DNA from: Diplosphaera chodatii
Taxonomy: Eukaryota > Chlorophyta > Trebouxiophyceae > Prasiolales > Stichococcaceae
Assembly: GCA_032358165.1 (NCBI GenBank)
Contig: JAALGY010000041.1
Coordinates: forward strand, 372,001-436,000
Direction: 5' to 3'
DNA length: 64,000 bases
The notes beneath the pieces are model-generated. The model was not told the DNA's origin. It did not search any database and saw nothing but the letters and a program-made list of their open reading frames with translations. Both the position numbers and the translations under genes were made by a program. Position 1 is the stretch's first letter. Each line of letters begins with the position of its first letter. Shown one piece after another: positions 1 to 13,050 of the stretch.

Positions 1-3000
1 TTCTTATGAAGAGGTCCAACTTTGCTTGGGTGTCGCTGGCAGGCATTGCGAGCATGGCCAGGGTGGGAAATTGGCAGTCACCCGGTTGTCAAGTGTGCAA
101 ACAAGCAGGCACCCAGAAGCTCTTGCGCACCTCACGCCCCTCTTTCATCTTCCAAGCCTCCGCCGTGTGCAGCTCCGCCAGGCTCTCCCGCATGAAGTAC
201 GGCTCCCCCCTGCAGCGTAGCAGCATCGAGACCAATCGATGGCCAGGCGCATGTAAGTGTTAGGTGAAGTCCACAGTGCACTCCCACGCACTGGACACGC
301 ACACCGTGGTATGCACAGCGGGCCAACAGCACTGCGCCAGTCGGTGTCACGCTGGTGACAATGCCCTGAAGCATGTGTGTCCACCCCCCAGCATTGAAGG
401 GCGCCCACCTGTGCAGGCCGATGGACTTGGAGTTGGGGGCGAGCGCGGAGTAGCGGGGGATGTGGCGCTGCAGCACGTACAGCGGGTGCTTCTTAAAGCC
501 CTCCAGGGTGGTCGGCAGCGCCGCGCGGTCCACCACCGCCCGCTCCCCCAGCTCCGCGTCCTCCCTGCAGCAAAATGGCAACATCCATACTGGTGTGCGC
601 CACATCAGCCTTCACTGTGATACCTGTGCAAGCCAAGCTCTGCCCTCGTTACGGGTCATCGGCTGTGCAGCCCAAGCTGCCGCCGCCACTTGCGCTGGCG
701 GCCTCACATCCAACGCAACCTGTCTCATTCTGCGTCTTTATGCGCGTGATGCGCCAGCTCAGCATGATGCAGCACCTGGCGGCGCGCATCTCCTGCGCCG
801 ACAGCGTCTGGGCGGCCCGCTGCATGCGCCTCGCAAGCGCGCCCTCCCCGCCGCGGGACACCTGCAGTATGGGACCACCCAGAAGGGGTCGTGCCGGCAG
901 ATCACCACCTGCTCCTGCGATGTGTGTGAGATGCCCCCCTGGGAAAGCCGCACCCAGCACCCAATTATATGGGCCTCCAGCTTTATAAGACTCCCACCAA
1001 AGCAGGCAAATCAGGGCGGATGATCTACTGCACTGCTGTCGGCCCCACCGCTGCATGGTGATGCGTCACCAGGTTGTGCCGCGTGTTCTGTGCACCCTGC
1101 AAGGAGCGCAGCGTCCTCACGCTGTTCACAGGGTCTAGGGCTTGAGCTGCCACCTGCAGGCCCGCGAGCAGCTGGCGGTCCTCCTGCCCGGGCTGCTCAG
1201 GCAGCCGGCCGCCGGCGCCGGCAGCCGCTGCCGCTGCCGCTGCTGCGGGGAGGCGCGCCGCCACCTCCCGGCTGCGCAGCGGCTGCAGCGTCTGGTCCCA
1301 CCAGGCGCCCGCCCGCCACCGCTCCACCGCCAGCAGCGACGGCACGTACCTGCGGCCGACAGACGCGGACTGCAGATTGCGCTCGACCATTAGCTGGTCA
1401 GGGCGTGCTCATGACAAGTGGGTGCTGACGCTGTGGGTGCGGCACACAGCAGGTGAGAATCCAAAGCCTCCTCGAGAAACTGTGAGTCCAGCACCCAACC
1501 CACCACATGTGGTGTCGTGTCAACAGGGTTACAGGGGTTGTGATGGCCGAAGATGATGATTGCGCAGCCGGTGCGACGAGATGTGTTCTCGAGGGTGTCA
1601 TGTTGTGACCACTCCGCACCTTTGGGTGACGTCCTTGGCGCCGCCACTGGCAAACGCCACCACATATGCCAGCGGCACCGTGCCAGACACCGCGTCATCC
1701 ACCTGCACAGCAATGGGCTGGTGACGTCCGAGTTTGCATGATGGCAGTGCGTCCTGTATGTCAGGCACATGAGGCAGCGGCAGGGCTGCTTTGAACACAA
1801 TCTAACTCGAGGATGAACAGATAGTGGGTTTGGACAGCACATATGTTAATTATTGACAATACTGCATTACTACTACCAAACCACCTGGAAACTGTTCTAT
1901 TCGTATATCATGTGCATGGACAACTGTGATCTTGTCCGCCCACCCTGTGGGGCTGGTCCACCCAGCCGTCCAGGGGCTCCACCGCGACCCAGCGCCCCGT
2001 GTCAGACGCCCCGCAGTACACCTCCGCCCAGCAGAAGCCGCCGCCCGAGTGAGTCGCTGCGGCGCCGCCAGTGCCGCCGCCACGCCTGCCCCATGCCACG
2101 CCTTTCTGCAGCATCACACGACAAGGGTTTGCAACACCTTGGGTCGAACGCAAGGCCAAGCGTAACACTGCAGCAGACCGTCCTACAGAGCTGCGCAATA
2201 TTGTCACAAGCGCATGCGCTGGAGTGAGTTGTTCCAAGCGGTCCGTGCAACTTTGAACGAGGTTACAGCGATGCTCAACAGCATGAGGGCGGGGTGCGTG
2301 CCTGTCTGTGGCTGACGGCTGCGGGCGATGGCAGTGCGGGTGGAAGCGCCGGCGCGGCCCCGCCCCTGTCCAGCTCCCCGCTCGCAGCGCCCGTTGCCAT
2401 CATCTGCAGCATGACACTTGGACAAAGGGTGGACGGGTAGTACCTCGCCAGCAGCACAGTTTAGACAGCACCTCGTCCGACACTCGTGCAGGATGCCAAG
2501 TGCAGCTGACATCATGCACATGTGTTCTACGGGACATCACGCACCCACCTAGAACACTACGGATGTCTAATGGTGTATGTCTTAACATGAAAGATGTCAC
2601 ATGTAAACAGCACGCCAGGTCTAGGGTTTTAGAGCTAGGGTTCAGGGCCGCGCACCGCCATGGCCAGCTGCTGCTCGAACTCCTCGTCGCCGCGGCGCCG
2701 CCTGGAGCTCTCGGACCGCAGCAGCTGTGCGCCGGGTCTAGAGTCCCCCGCGCCGCCCGCAGACGGTTTCCCGCCGTCCGGGCTGGCCTCTGCCGCTTCC
2801 CCCTGGCTCGCCGCATCCTGCTGCCCCTTGCGCTTCCGACCCCTGCCGCCGCCGCCGCCGCCCTTTCTGCCGCTGCCCCTGCCGCCGCCTGCTGCTGACG
2901 CCGCGAATGGCGAGGCATCTGCCCCTTGTGTATGGGCGCCGGCGGCAGAGGCGCCATTCGTGTGGATTGTCGTGTGCTGCCGCTTGCGCTGCTGCGCGGG

Positions 3001-5268
3001 CTGGTCCCTGTGGGAGGGCAGCTGCTTGTGCCCCCTGCCGCTGGGCGGCGTCTCCACCGCTGCATTTGGCCGCAGCGGTATCGGCTGCAAAGCCCTGCAG
3101 AGATGTATGTGCAAATGATCTGATGCACATCACCATTGTTATCCAGCCCAGCTGCTATTGCTGCAGAAACATTTGCGCAAGCTCAAGAGGTAGAGGCAGA
3201 CTTTACGAGCATACACTAATGATGCAGGACATGCACACCATACGCTGCAATACAAAACTGGAGTGCATTGCCACCACCACTCACCTGACGAGCCGCGTCA
3301 GGCAGCTGGCGGCGCGCAGCAGCGCCACAAACAACGTGGCCAGCTCCTCCGCGGTGCCCTGCTGCTGCTCTGCCGCTTCCTGCAGCCGCGCCAACAGCGG
3401 CGGCAGCCCCGCAGCGTGCCGGGCGCCCCCGCCGCGCCGCCGCAGCTCTGTCGGCAGGTCGTCCGCCAGGAAGCTATCCTACAGATCCAGCACATTTGAA
3501 AGGTTCACCACAACAACTCAGCTCGTTCGCTTGCAGTTTGCATGGTCAACACAGCCAGAGCGATACCATCGAGGCTCAGTAGCAGTCACAGCCCGTGTGG
3601 TACATGTTGTTCACAGCTCATCACAGCACAAGCAGAGGCGATCTCAGCAGCGGCTCGCCTCGACGGCGGGCGGCGCCAGTCGAAAGGCGCCCCGGAACCA
3701 GGCGGACAGCGGCTGCAGGGCCTCCACCGGCGCTCCCGCGGGCCCCGCCGGGTCCGCTGGCAGCGGCGCCCCGCCCGCCAGCGACAACATCGTCGCCTGC
3801 GGATGGTAGCGAAGCATACACGAGGTGAGTACACAGGTTGGACATGACGAGTGTGTGCAGGGTGTGAAGTACAAAAATTGAGACCGCCTGGGCCAGATCA
3901 GCAAAGGCAGGCGACGGGGGCGGCACTAGGCGAAGCATTAATGGTTGAGACCCGCATGTCGCAGCGGACCTGCAGCAGCGGGTCGTCGGCCGCACGGTCG
4001 AACAGCAGCCCGCGCCCCAGCAGGAACAGCAGGTTGGCCTGGTGCAGCAGCGCGGCGTACTGCCTGGGGTGCAGAACACAGCCGTCTTCCACGCCCCTCA
4101 AGGTCGAAAGGCGCACGTTCGTACCCAACGGAACTGATCCGTAGCCGTGACAAGCCTGGCGATGGCCGTACGGTTGTGCTGATGTTGTGTATGCACCTGT
4201 CTGCCTTCGTGGCGGCTGCGCGCTTTTTTCGGTCCGGGGGCGTCTCCAGGCCGTTGCCGCCGCCGCCGCGCGGCAGGTGGAACTCCAGGTCGCCCGAGGG
4301 GGACCCTAGCGCCGCGGCCGCGTCCTCCCAGTCGTGCACGTCGTGCACCTTTGCCAGCAGGTACGCAGCCTCAGGGTTCGGAGCACCAGGCAAGGGGCAT
4401 ATAGTCGGTGCACATGCCATGATGATGGTCACAGCGAGCAGCTTTCCAAGTTATATAGTGAAACCGTGTGAAGTGTTGGAGCGGACGGTGAGACGCCAGA
4501 CATGCACAGGTGGAAACGAGGCTCGACACAAGAAAGGGACATGTTTTCATGCACCTGCTGAGCGGCGCCGGCTGCAGCATGCGCCTCTGCCGCCTCCGCC
4601 GCCAGCGCCGCGGCCACCTCCTCATCGCTGTCCGCCGCCTGCTGGTCCGCCGACAGCCAGCCGGCTTCCGCAGCCGCGACCCCCGGCGGCATGCTGGAGC
4701 TCTGGTGTGCTGGCACTCCAGGGGGGCCCGCTTCCCCCGCTGCCTCGCGCTCCGCAGCTGTCAGCGCCGTGGCTCCACCCTGCAGCCGAAACGGCCCCAT
4801 CTTGTATTGAAACTACAAGCATTTTCGGTTAGGGTTCGCATGATCCGACCGTCCGTGACATGTGTTGAAGTCAGCAGAGGCGCCTGCGCACCTCCGAGGC
4901 GCGCGCGGGGGCGGCATTGCGGCCGCGCCGGCCGGCCGTGCGACCCAGCAGCGCCGCCACCGCCGCGTTGCTGACGCCGGACAGCGTCCCTGAATCAGTT
5001 TCACGCACAACCCCTGAATCAGCACCAGTGGCCAGCAGCAGAGACTGTAATGCGTAGGGGCGCTGCGCATGCATGCAGTAATGAAATCAACTTGGACCGC
5101 GCACAGCGATGTGCATCCTTGGAAGCTGCATGCATGTGCCGGAGAAGGTGGCAGGACGGTCCGCATCGCCGCCGAGGGCCCACCATCAGTGGGAGGCGCC
5201 GCAGCGCGCACAGCAGGGGCGCGCGCATCATCGTTGGCAAACCTGCCACGCTTCTTGCGGGGCGGCAT
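1..5268 (-). CDS. XPC: XPC/Rad4 nucleotide-excision-repair damage sensor (3' end outside window)
   Basis: XPC/Rad4 recognises distorted DNA and starts global-genome nucleotide excision repair in the nucleus. I start at 5268 (MPPRKKRGRF, basic) because the next coding pieces follow in order on the same strand. Recognisable exons, N to C: about 4795-4554 (acidic, Ala-rich), 4370-4200 (HDWEDAAAAL), 4062-3972 (HQANLLFLLGRG), 3490-3290, a long basic exon about 3100-2640 (typical XPC insertion with GRKRKG), 2085-1950 (WAEVYC...GRWVAVEPLDGW, the transglutaminase-fold core), 1730-1640 (LAYVVAFASGGAKDVTQR), 1390-1100, and 605-412 with GFKKHPLYVLQRHIPRYSAL, the BHD1 signature. The piece at 220-100 (GEPYFMRESLAELHTAEAW) matches the BHD2 start. 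The rest of BHD3 lies beyond position 1. Exon edges are approximate; the family call is firm. Confidence 0.9.
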
Positions 5269-5754
5269 GGCGATGCAGGATTGCTATCAGATGTACGTCG
5301 CATGCAGTCGCTTTGAGTATCCTAGATTTGGTCTGACATGCCATGCGCACATGCATATACAGCTGAAGCCCGTGTGTTTGAAAGAACAGTTGTGACCATG
5401 CTGCATTGTCGACTCGTGGATTCCGACGCATTGCAGTGTATCAAGAGCCAAGTCTGTGGTCCTGTACTCAATGCTGCAACACGCGACTGCGGTTGAGCCA
5501 GGCTGCTGCACCATGCCCATGGCACTGCGGACAGCCCCTGTAGCACTGTAGCCCCAACTGCGAAGTGCACTGGACGACACTGCCACCACCAAGAATGCAT
5601 CAACAGTCTACTGATTGCTGCAACAAATGCTGTCGTTTCGCAAACGAGTCAAATCATACAGTCCACAAACCGGCTGATTGCATTTGGTGTCTTTGCGGTG
5701 AGGAAGTATGCACTCAACACCCCAGGCAGGCAGGAGGGCGCAACCGCTGCAAGC
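5269..5754. other. Spacer between XPC start and the RGG-tail gene
   Basis: About 490 bp holding the XPC 5' flank and the 3' flank of the next minus-strand gene. I see no gene-like coding sequence, TATA box or repeat. Confidence 0.5.
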
Positions 5755-7847
5755 CTACCCTGCCGCCGCCGCCGCATCTGCTGCAGCCCTGGCAGCCGCG
5801 AGAGCCTCGGCGCCCGTGAGCCGTGCGCGGCCGGGGGCTGGCACCCCCCGCCCTCCGGCGCGGCTGCCACGCCCCCTGCCGCCGCCGCCCCTGCTCCTGC
5901 CGCCGCCGCTGCCTCTGCCGCCGGCTGCGCCACTAGGTGAGGCGCCGCGGCCGGGGCCCTGCGCCCTGCTCTTCTTCTGCACCTTGGCGGGCTTCTGCTC
6001 GCCTGCCGCTGCCACCTGCTGCGCCGGCCTGCTGACGAGCTCCTGGACGTGTGCAGAAAGCAGTTGAACCGCTGTGACTCTTATAGTAGCGGGTAAACAA
6101 TGCACAGAAACAGCATCCCAAGCTGGCATACTACTCCATCCATGTGCTTGCCTGCAGCTTGGTCGCCAGGTCGTCAGCCAGGCCCAAGTCTTCAGGTGTG
6201 GCCAGCAGGTCGGCCAGCAGGCCATCCTCTGACAGCTTGGCCGTGTCATGCACCTGCAGGTGGAGCGTCCCACACAGCCCTTACCACCAAGAATTGAGGC
6301 CGGGGATGGCGCTGGAGCCTGCCTGCACACTGGCATGACCTCAAGCCAAATGTGCTGCCCAAAGGCAAACCGGCACAACACGAAAGGCAGGTGAGGCACC
6401 TTCTGGACCCAGGACGCAAGGGAGGACATGTTACGGGCAGCGGCGGTGGCAGCTGCTGCGGACGGCAGGTGGCCGTGCAACAGGTGCACGAAGTGATCCT
6501 GTGAAAATTGAACCGCATTCATCCACTCTCAGCATTCTTTGTTGCAGGTCATCACAGCTTGGGTCATCCGCAACATGCCCAAGGCCACGACTTGCGGAAA
6601 CTGCATTGCAGCTGGCATCTCACACGAGGGCTGCAGGCTGAGTAGCTCACAGGGCTGACTGTCACCTCTGACAGCGCGTCAGACGGCGCGTGCAGGTTGC
6701 CCAGCAGCTTGAACAGCAGCAGGCCCCGCTCCAGAGCCCCGCACGAGGCCGCCTCCGCTGTGCCCGGCCTCGACAGCGCTTCGCCCGCTGCTGCCTGCAG
6801 GCCGCAATCGGCTACAGCGTCATGCAGGCGGACTGACTGACAGCGGCAGGCTGTTTCGAAATGACATCACCCTGGCCCAGGACCAAGGGTGTCTTGACTC
6901 AGCCCAGGACAGCATTCAGCAGTAATTCAGTCTACAGCGAAATCAGCAACTTGTTTCGTGAAGTAGACTGGCTGTGTGCTGCCAGCAGGTTCAGCACCGG
7001 GCTTGTCCCCGAAGCACGCACCGAGGGGGGCGACCGTGCGGCTGCGGAGACGGCGCCGGCAACGCTGAGGGCCAGGGGGGTGATGCTGCCGATGGGCAGC
7101 GCGATGGCGTTGCCGCCGTGCAGGGCCGCACCGCCGGCACCTGCATCCAACAAACTCGACATGCTTTGATGAACGGAAAGACTACCCGGATGCAGGTCAG
7201 CTGTTGGAATGCTGTCAGCAACCACCTGCCGAGGAAGTAGAGGGCAACGAAGGCTTTTGCCTGCAATCAGTGTGCGACTTCGGATGTGCCAGGCCCATGT
7301 GGGCACCGCCCGCACTCCTGCGTGCATGACCCTAGAACCACATTGCATGTGCGGGAGCCAGGGTGCACCTCCACACCAGGTGGACTCGAACTCGGGCCCC
7401 GGCGCCGCCAGCGCCGCCGCCGCGGGGCTTGCCAGGGCGTCCATCAGCTGGGCGCGGTGGTTGCTGTCGTCCGCCAGCATCTCCACCACCCGCAGGCTCG
7501 CAAGCGCCAGCTGCGCCTCGCCGGGGGCCGTCGGCAGCCTCGCTGCGCCCGGCCGCCTCAGCACCAGGTCTGCAGCAGGTGGTACCGAAGCACATTCAAT
7601 GTTTGACTTGTTTGGCGCTGGCTGCCCAGCCATGGCAGGCCAGATGCTGCTGTCTCGGCGCCATGTTGCATTGCCGCTGCCCACACCAGGAGGAAGATGC
7701 AGAACACTGGCGCCATGTGTTTGCGGACTTGGCCAGTGTCTTGCCACAGCTGACATGGTGAGGGCATGGCACAGAGGCTTTGCAATTGCACATCCTGATG
7801 GCTGCAATGTTGCATGGCCGCGTGCCCAGATGACAGTTGGAGACAGC

Positions 7848-7881
<34 letters not shown>

Positions 7882-10500
7882 GGCCATGGTCGCACCAGGC
7901 TATGAGGTGTTGCAAGTCTTTTGCAAGTCTTACTTCTTACATCAAGTGGAGCTCACCAATGTACTGTGCGAGGCGCGCAACAACCTGTCCTGCCATCGTG
8001 TGCGAGGCCGCGTGCTCTGACACGCTGTCCAGGAATGACGGTTGCTCGCACTCCACCAGCATTGCCAGCAGCGTGGCGCCCCGCGAGGCCAGCAGCTCGG
8101 CTGCACCTGCAGACGACGCCATCCCGCTGGGCCATAATCGACGCCGACAGCACAGTCCAACGCACAGCAGCACAGTTCTGTGCCTTACACAGCTCCACAT
8201 ACATGGTCCTGCACGTCAACTCAGCGGCAAACCATTCCATCAGAATCCGGACCTCCTGCTCGGGCTGTGTCGACGTCTGCCGGCTGCCTGGCGGGCACCA
8301 GGCGGCCCTGCGGCCCGCGCACGAACGGCGGCGGCGCCAGCGGCGCGTCGTGCAGCGACAGCGCCGCCAGCACCAGGCGCAGCGGCGCGGCGGCTGAGGG
8401 GTCGTGCAGCAGCAGCCTACACACGACACACAGGCCTGACGGCAGCACAAAGCACTTAGTGTGGAAGCCTGCTTGAGCATGTGATGCTGGTGAGAAGCTC
8501 CTGCAAGCAGTGCAAACGCACTGAATGCCCCGTCAAGTACGGTCTGACTCTGACCCAGCCGAAGGGCTGTGTGCTGCAGACACCGCTCAATTTCAGCACG
8601 GTTGACGGACCTGCGGTAGAACAGCGGCGTGGCGACCAGCTCTGCTAGCACCTCCATGGCAACGCCCGCGTGGAACGCCAGCTGGTAGATGTCCACTGCT
8701 GCATGCTGGGAGTCTAGTGCTGCCCGGACCATTCGGACCAGCGTGCGCACCCCTGCACATGGGGTCTGCAGACCTGGAGATGAGAAGTTGCCGCACTTCT
8801 CAAGCAGCATACATGTGAGCACAGTCATGTTGCAGGCGGAAGCAAAGCCGAGGGGCAGGGATGGTGTGCGATGGTTTGAATAGCGCTGACCCTGTCTGGG
8901 GATGGCGCAACAAGAGAGTGATTGGCTTAGGCACAGCCACTCGCGCAGCAGAGCCAGCATGCCCCAGACAGGGCCAGACCGAATGCTGTCACATCACCTT
9001 GACAACTCGCACACACGCATGAAGGAATTGCAATTGACACCTACCGTCGAAAATGGCGTCCAGCAGGTGCTGCGACGAGGGCAGACCCAGTATGCAAACG
9101 GACAGGGCCTCGTAGTGCGCCGGCAGGCCGCCGGTCCCATACTCCACAGTGCCGCCTACCAGGACAGGTTCTGACATCACTGCTATTTGCAGAGTAATGA
9201 AGCAAAGCTGGCGCCTCTCATCCATGCGACCACGACCCACATGCCCGATTGTCTGTTGCTGAGAGGTAGATGATGCCTAGCCGCACATGCTGGCAGACCT
9301 GACGAATCCGCATCATCTAGAGCTGGCAACACCGGCTCATCATGTTGTGCAGGGCCGGTGCTGACCTTCAGGCGTGACCTCCGCGGGTCCTGCGCCGGCG
9401 GACAGCACCTGCAGCGCGCAGGGCACCAGCTCAGCGTGCGCCAGCGCCGCCGCCGCGCCCTCTGCCGTGGGCGACGCCGCATCACTGCAGCAACAACCAC
9501 ACAACCTGACGACCAGTCTACGGATACTCTGCATGCCACAGAATGGCATGCTTTGCTGCGGCTCCTGCTGCTGCTGGCAGGGGAGCTGCTGTGCTGGCGC
9601 ATGTGTCACCTGAGTGTATCGTCGATGTCTGGGCCGGCCATGCTGACCAGCACCAGCAGCGCCAGATCCACCACCTGGTCCCTGAAGCCTGCATCCTGTA
9701 CATGCAGGGCAATGATGGTCCACTGAAAGGACCATCCGGAGTTTGGAAGTCAGGCCAGCAAGGCAGACAACGTGTGCAGCAAGGCGGGAATGCGGACACT
9801 ACCTCGAGGGTGTGGCGCAGCGCGGGCGGACAACCCACTCAAATGGCAAGACATGCGGCTCGTCGGCCGCAGAAAGCGCTGGTGTCCAACCCTAGGTACC
9901 TCGAGGATGTGGCACAGGGCAGGTGTTCGGGCGGCGGTGTCGCACAGCGCCGCCAGCAGCCGCAGCCCCTCGCACAGGTGCTCCGCACACGGCTTCCCGC
10001 GCAGGTCCACGGACGCCGACAGCGCTGCCGCCGTCTCGGCGCTCGGCAGCCGCCCCACCAGGCACGCCGTCAGGTGCGGCGGCAGCGCCCGGATAAGTCG
10101 CTCTGCGTCCACCTGCGCACATGAGTATCCCCTGCTGCGGCTGCGGCCAGCTGCGCTCTGGAGGATCGTGCGTGCGCATCTGCAGGGCTCCGCTGCTGCA
10201 TCCAACGAGTTGCAGCAGCCCGCAGGTTCTGGGCTGCCTGGTGCATGTGTCTCCAAGAGACAGATGCTCAAGTGTGTCGAACTCCCCGATCTCGTACCCT
10301 GAAGGGCGGCTTGCTGGGGCCGCGCGACAGGGAGAACACCAGCGGCGCGCCGGTGCTCTTGGCCTTGCCGGCGCTCTTGCGCAGGCTGTCGGCTGACACA
10401 TCGTGCAGGCGCTCCACCGCCGCAAACACATCCAGTATCTGTATGCGGTTGGCAAGTGTCGTCATTAGATTATCTAGCACGCCTGATGCAGACATGGCAA
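5755..10500 (-). CDS. Large helical-repeat protein with C-terminal RGG/Ala tail, family not established
   Basis: A long multi-exon minus-strand gene. Helix-rich exons, N to C: about 10460-10300 (ILDVFAAVERLHDVSADSLR), 10110-9900 (LIRALPPHLTACLVGRLPS), 9660-9610, 9480-9360, 9170-9045, 8750-8540 (LAFHAGVAMEVLAELVATPL), 8410-8260, 8110-7925 (ELLASRGATLLAMLVECEQP), 7570-7385 (ALASLRVVEMLADDSNHRAQ), 7140-6975 (GGNAIALPIGSITPLALS), 6800-6660 (LERGLLLFKLLGNLHAPSDA), 6500-6350 (DHFVHLLHGHLPSAAAATAA), 6255-6150 and 6045-5755. The last exon carries an arginine-glycine-rich segment and ends ADAAAAAG at a TAG (5755-5757). It reads as an alpha-solenoid of HEAT/ARM type. A virilizer-like m6A-writer subunit is one possibility because that family combines a helical scaffold with an RG-rich tail, but I see no virilizer N-terminal domain. 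The 5' end is unresolved: a candidate first exon sits near 10821-10770 and the start could be anywhere between about 10830 and 10480. Confidence 0.55.
7849..7881. repeat. CAACAG hexanucleotide microsatellite
   Basis: Five perfect CAACAG units followed by one CAG, lying in an intron of the helical-repeat gene. On the minus strand it would read as poly-Cys or poly-Leu, so it is not treated as coding. Confidence 0.9.
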
Positions 10501-10529
10501 GAGCACTGTGCGTGCTTGTGCACCACACT

Positions 10530-11601
10530 CATGGGCGTGAAGATGACTACATGATGCAGTGACGCCTGTGATCCAGCGTGGCAGAGTCGCCATGGCACAC
10601 AGCAGAAATGGTGCACCTGATCATGCTGCCGGACGGCCTCATCATGGTACATCATCGTTTGCTGCGGACACGCAGAGATACACACATGTGAGGAGCTCTC
10701 CCTCGAGCTTGCAAGTTGGTGCAACATTGCGGAACATGGCCAGCGAGGACCTGCATCATGTTGACGACTATCCAAATGCACCTGGCGCTCGGACCCATGT
10801 TCGTTTCGCCTTGGCGCAGGTACGCTGTTCATGTGTCTGAAAATTCACTGTCCCCAACTCTTTCAGAACAGATGCCTCGTGCTACAGCGGCAGCAGCAAC
10901 TCCAGTCTGATCATCAACAACGCCTCGCAACTTAAGAGAGGCTAGTTCAAGCAGTACTGATCCAGTAAACATTGGATGCAATGTATTTCTGTTTGCAAGC
11001 ATTGGCAAGAGCTACGGGCTGGGTCGACTTGAAACGTGTTGGAAGTCATTCTACCGGAAGCATGAGCGTCTGGCCAACAGGGGCCAACAAGATTATTGTC
11101 ACCTCTGCAGGCTGAATGTGTTACAACACATGGTGCTTGATGTCTAGATCGCCATCTATTGTATTGTGAGAGGAGCAGCAGGGCGCGGGCTGCAAGATAG
11201 GCGGTGGACCAGCGTGCAGGTCGGTTCGAATCCGCGCAGCACAGCTTCGCGCAAGGTGCATGTCGACCTTGACAGCAACATGCACGATCATGACCTTCAA
11301 ATATAGGCCAGTGGATGCTGTAGTCCTGATATAGCTGCGCACCAGAGGCAGGTTGCGACTGGAAGACATGGGCAGAGCTCAAGAGCGCCTGCATTGTTGC
11401 ATATCGCCTCGATGTACCTGTCGCACCTGCACGCTTGCAGACTTGTCGTGAATGATGCTCTATGCATATGACGCAGGGTAAAAGGTTGAATTTGATAGAG
11501 CGTTCGGCACCATGCCACTGGCAGTCTGGAGCCAGCAAGCCGCATCGCCACTATATACAAAAGCGCAGCTGACCCAGGCTCCGGGGCAATGGCGATCTCG
11601 T
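10530..11601. promoter_or_regulatory. Divergent spacer upstream of the RGG-tail gene and the plastid gene
   Basis: About 1.1 kb between two diverging genes. It should contain both promoters and perhaps an unrecognised first exon of the minus-strand gene (around 10770-10821). No TATA box, repeat or RNA gene can be supported. Confidence 0.35.
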
Positions 11602-13050
11602 ATGTGCCTCAGAAGCCGCGGCACAGTGGTAGCAGCACGAAGCGCAAGGCGCAGGTCTGTGGTCACAGTGCCGATGTCTGCAGATCGCAGCAGCGCCAGC
11701 ACACAGCCTCGGACTGCCCAGCAAGCAGCAGCTGGCCTTGCCGCATCGGCTCTCGCAGCGGCACTGCTTGCAGCGCCAGTGGACGCGGCAGAGCTGCAGC
11801 AGCTGGTGCCATTGGTCCCGCAGCACAGCAGCGGCGTGCAGCTCATGGAACCGCACCGCGCTGCAGTCCCTGAGTTCAGCGTTGCACATGTCAGCCTGCA
11901 GCAGTTCAGCAACTTGCCTGGCCTCGACAACCCGTGGCAGGTGGGATCCAGTGCACACAGAGCGCACTGCTGAGACAGGATGCTGCTGGTGTGTGTCACA
12001 CAAACGCTTCACACCACCGCTGCCTCAAACCGCTTGAACCCTGCAACCCTGATACTTAAACCCGCAGGTCCTGGGCTACCTGCTGCAGCACCCTGTGGCT
12101 GCGGCGCTTGTGGGCGGCGGCCTGGCCCTCGTGGTGCGTCCTCTTCATCTCAGCTTCAGACGATGCAACTTCAAGGGCACTTGCGTACACTGGTTTTGCT
12201 TGTTGAGACACAGTCGTATGTCGTAGTGGTGCATCTGCATGCAGACGCAGCTGTGGACCCTGTATCAGAACGTGCGAAACCCTACTTCTGCCAGGTGCCC
12301 CGGCTGGTGCGCGCCAGCGTGCGCTTCATCCTGGTGCCGGCCGCCGTGCTGGGGCTGGCGTACCTTGCCGTGCGCAACCCCAGCTTCGTGTGGGGCACCG
12401 TCTCGAGCACCGCCTCAGGTGAGAACGCCACAGTGCAGACCACACCCAGAACACTACGGACACCAGCACATCGCCTGCGGCTTGAGTGCCCATTTAGTGG
12501 ATCGTCCCAGCAGCCGCTGCCTATCACATGCAGCTGCCTCCAAGTATGTCCCTGTTGCCGGACATCCTTGACGCTAGCCACGGCCATGAGATGACGCTGC
12601 TTGCCAAGTCCCGGCAGCGGTGGTGGCGCACCCGGTGGCGACCAGCGCGGTGATCCTGGTGGGCAGCAGCCTGCTGCTGTCGCCGTACATCCTGCTGGCG
12701 GGCGTGGCGGTGGTGCTGACGACCGGCACCAAGCTGCTGCCCGGCTTCCTGCGCCCGGCGCTGCCTGGCCCCGTCAACGAGGTTCGTGGACCCTCCGAGA
12801 AGGAACCAAGAACTGGCACACAGCTGCTTGGCCATATAGGCGTCGCATTTGTGACAGCGAAACGCTGCCGCTCACACGACTATTGAGCTGATGTGTTGCA
12901 CCAGCAGGCTATCTGAACAGCGTGTTGGGTGTGTGCTGGTGGCAGGCGCTGCACCAGGTGGACCTCCTGCAGGGGCAGACGCGCTCGGCACTGGACCAGC
13001 TCGCGTCCGCTGTGCGGCAGGCGCCGGCGCTCAAGGACGGCCAGAAGTGA
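11602..13050 (+). CDS. Plastid-targeted multi-pass membrane protein, function unknown
   Basis: Five exons with conserved phase at every junction: 11602-11940, 12068-12133, 12295-12418, 12618-12781 and 12946-13050, giving 265 residues. The N-terminus (MCLRSRGTVVAARSARRRSV) is rich in Arg, Ser and Ala with no acidic residue, like a chloroplast transit peptide. It is followed by an Ala/Leu hydrophobic stretch ending APVDAAEL that could be a thylakoid-transfer signal or a membrane span. Three further hydrophobic stretches follow: VLGYLLQHPVAAALVGGGLA, FILVPAAVLGLAYLAV and AVILVGSSLLLSPYILLAGV. The tail (ALHQVDLLQGQTRSALDQLA...KDGQK) is a soluble amphipathic helix. I start at 11602 because it is the first Met of the transit-like segment; an in-frame Met lies at 11512. 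I do not recognise the family. Confidence 0.75.

Noticed and set aside
2820..2890. GCC/CCG trinucleotide run as a possible microsatellite
   Set aside because: On the minus strand it encodes the Gly/Arg stretch of the XPC insertion, so it is explained as coding low complexity.
2907..3809. 300-codon open frame on the plus strand
   Set aside because: It is antisense to XPC exons and has no domain features.
7209..8459. 416-codon open frame on the plus strand
   Set aside because: It is antisense to helical exons of the RGG-tail gene and crosses its introns; composition is that of a GC-rich shadow frame.
11190..11250. tRNA-like T-loop GGTTCGAATCC on the plus strand
   Set aside because: The flanking bases do not pair into a five-base T stem, and no matching acceptor or D arm lies upstream.
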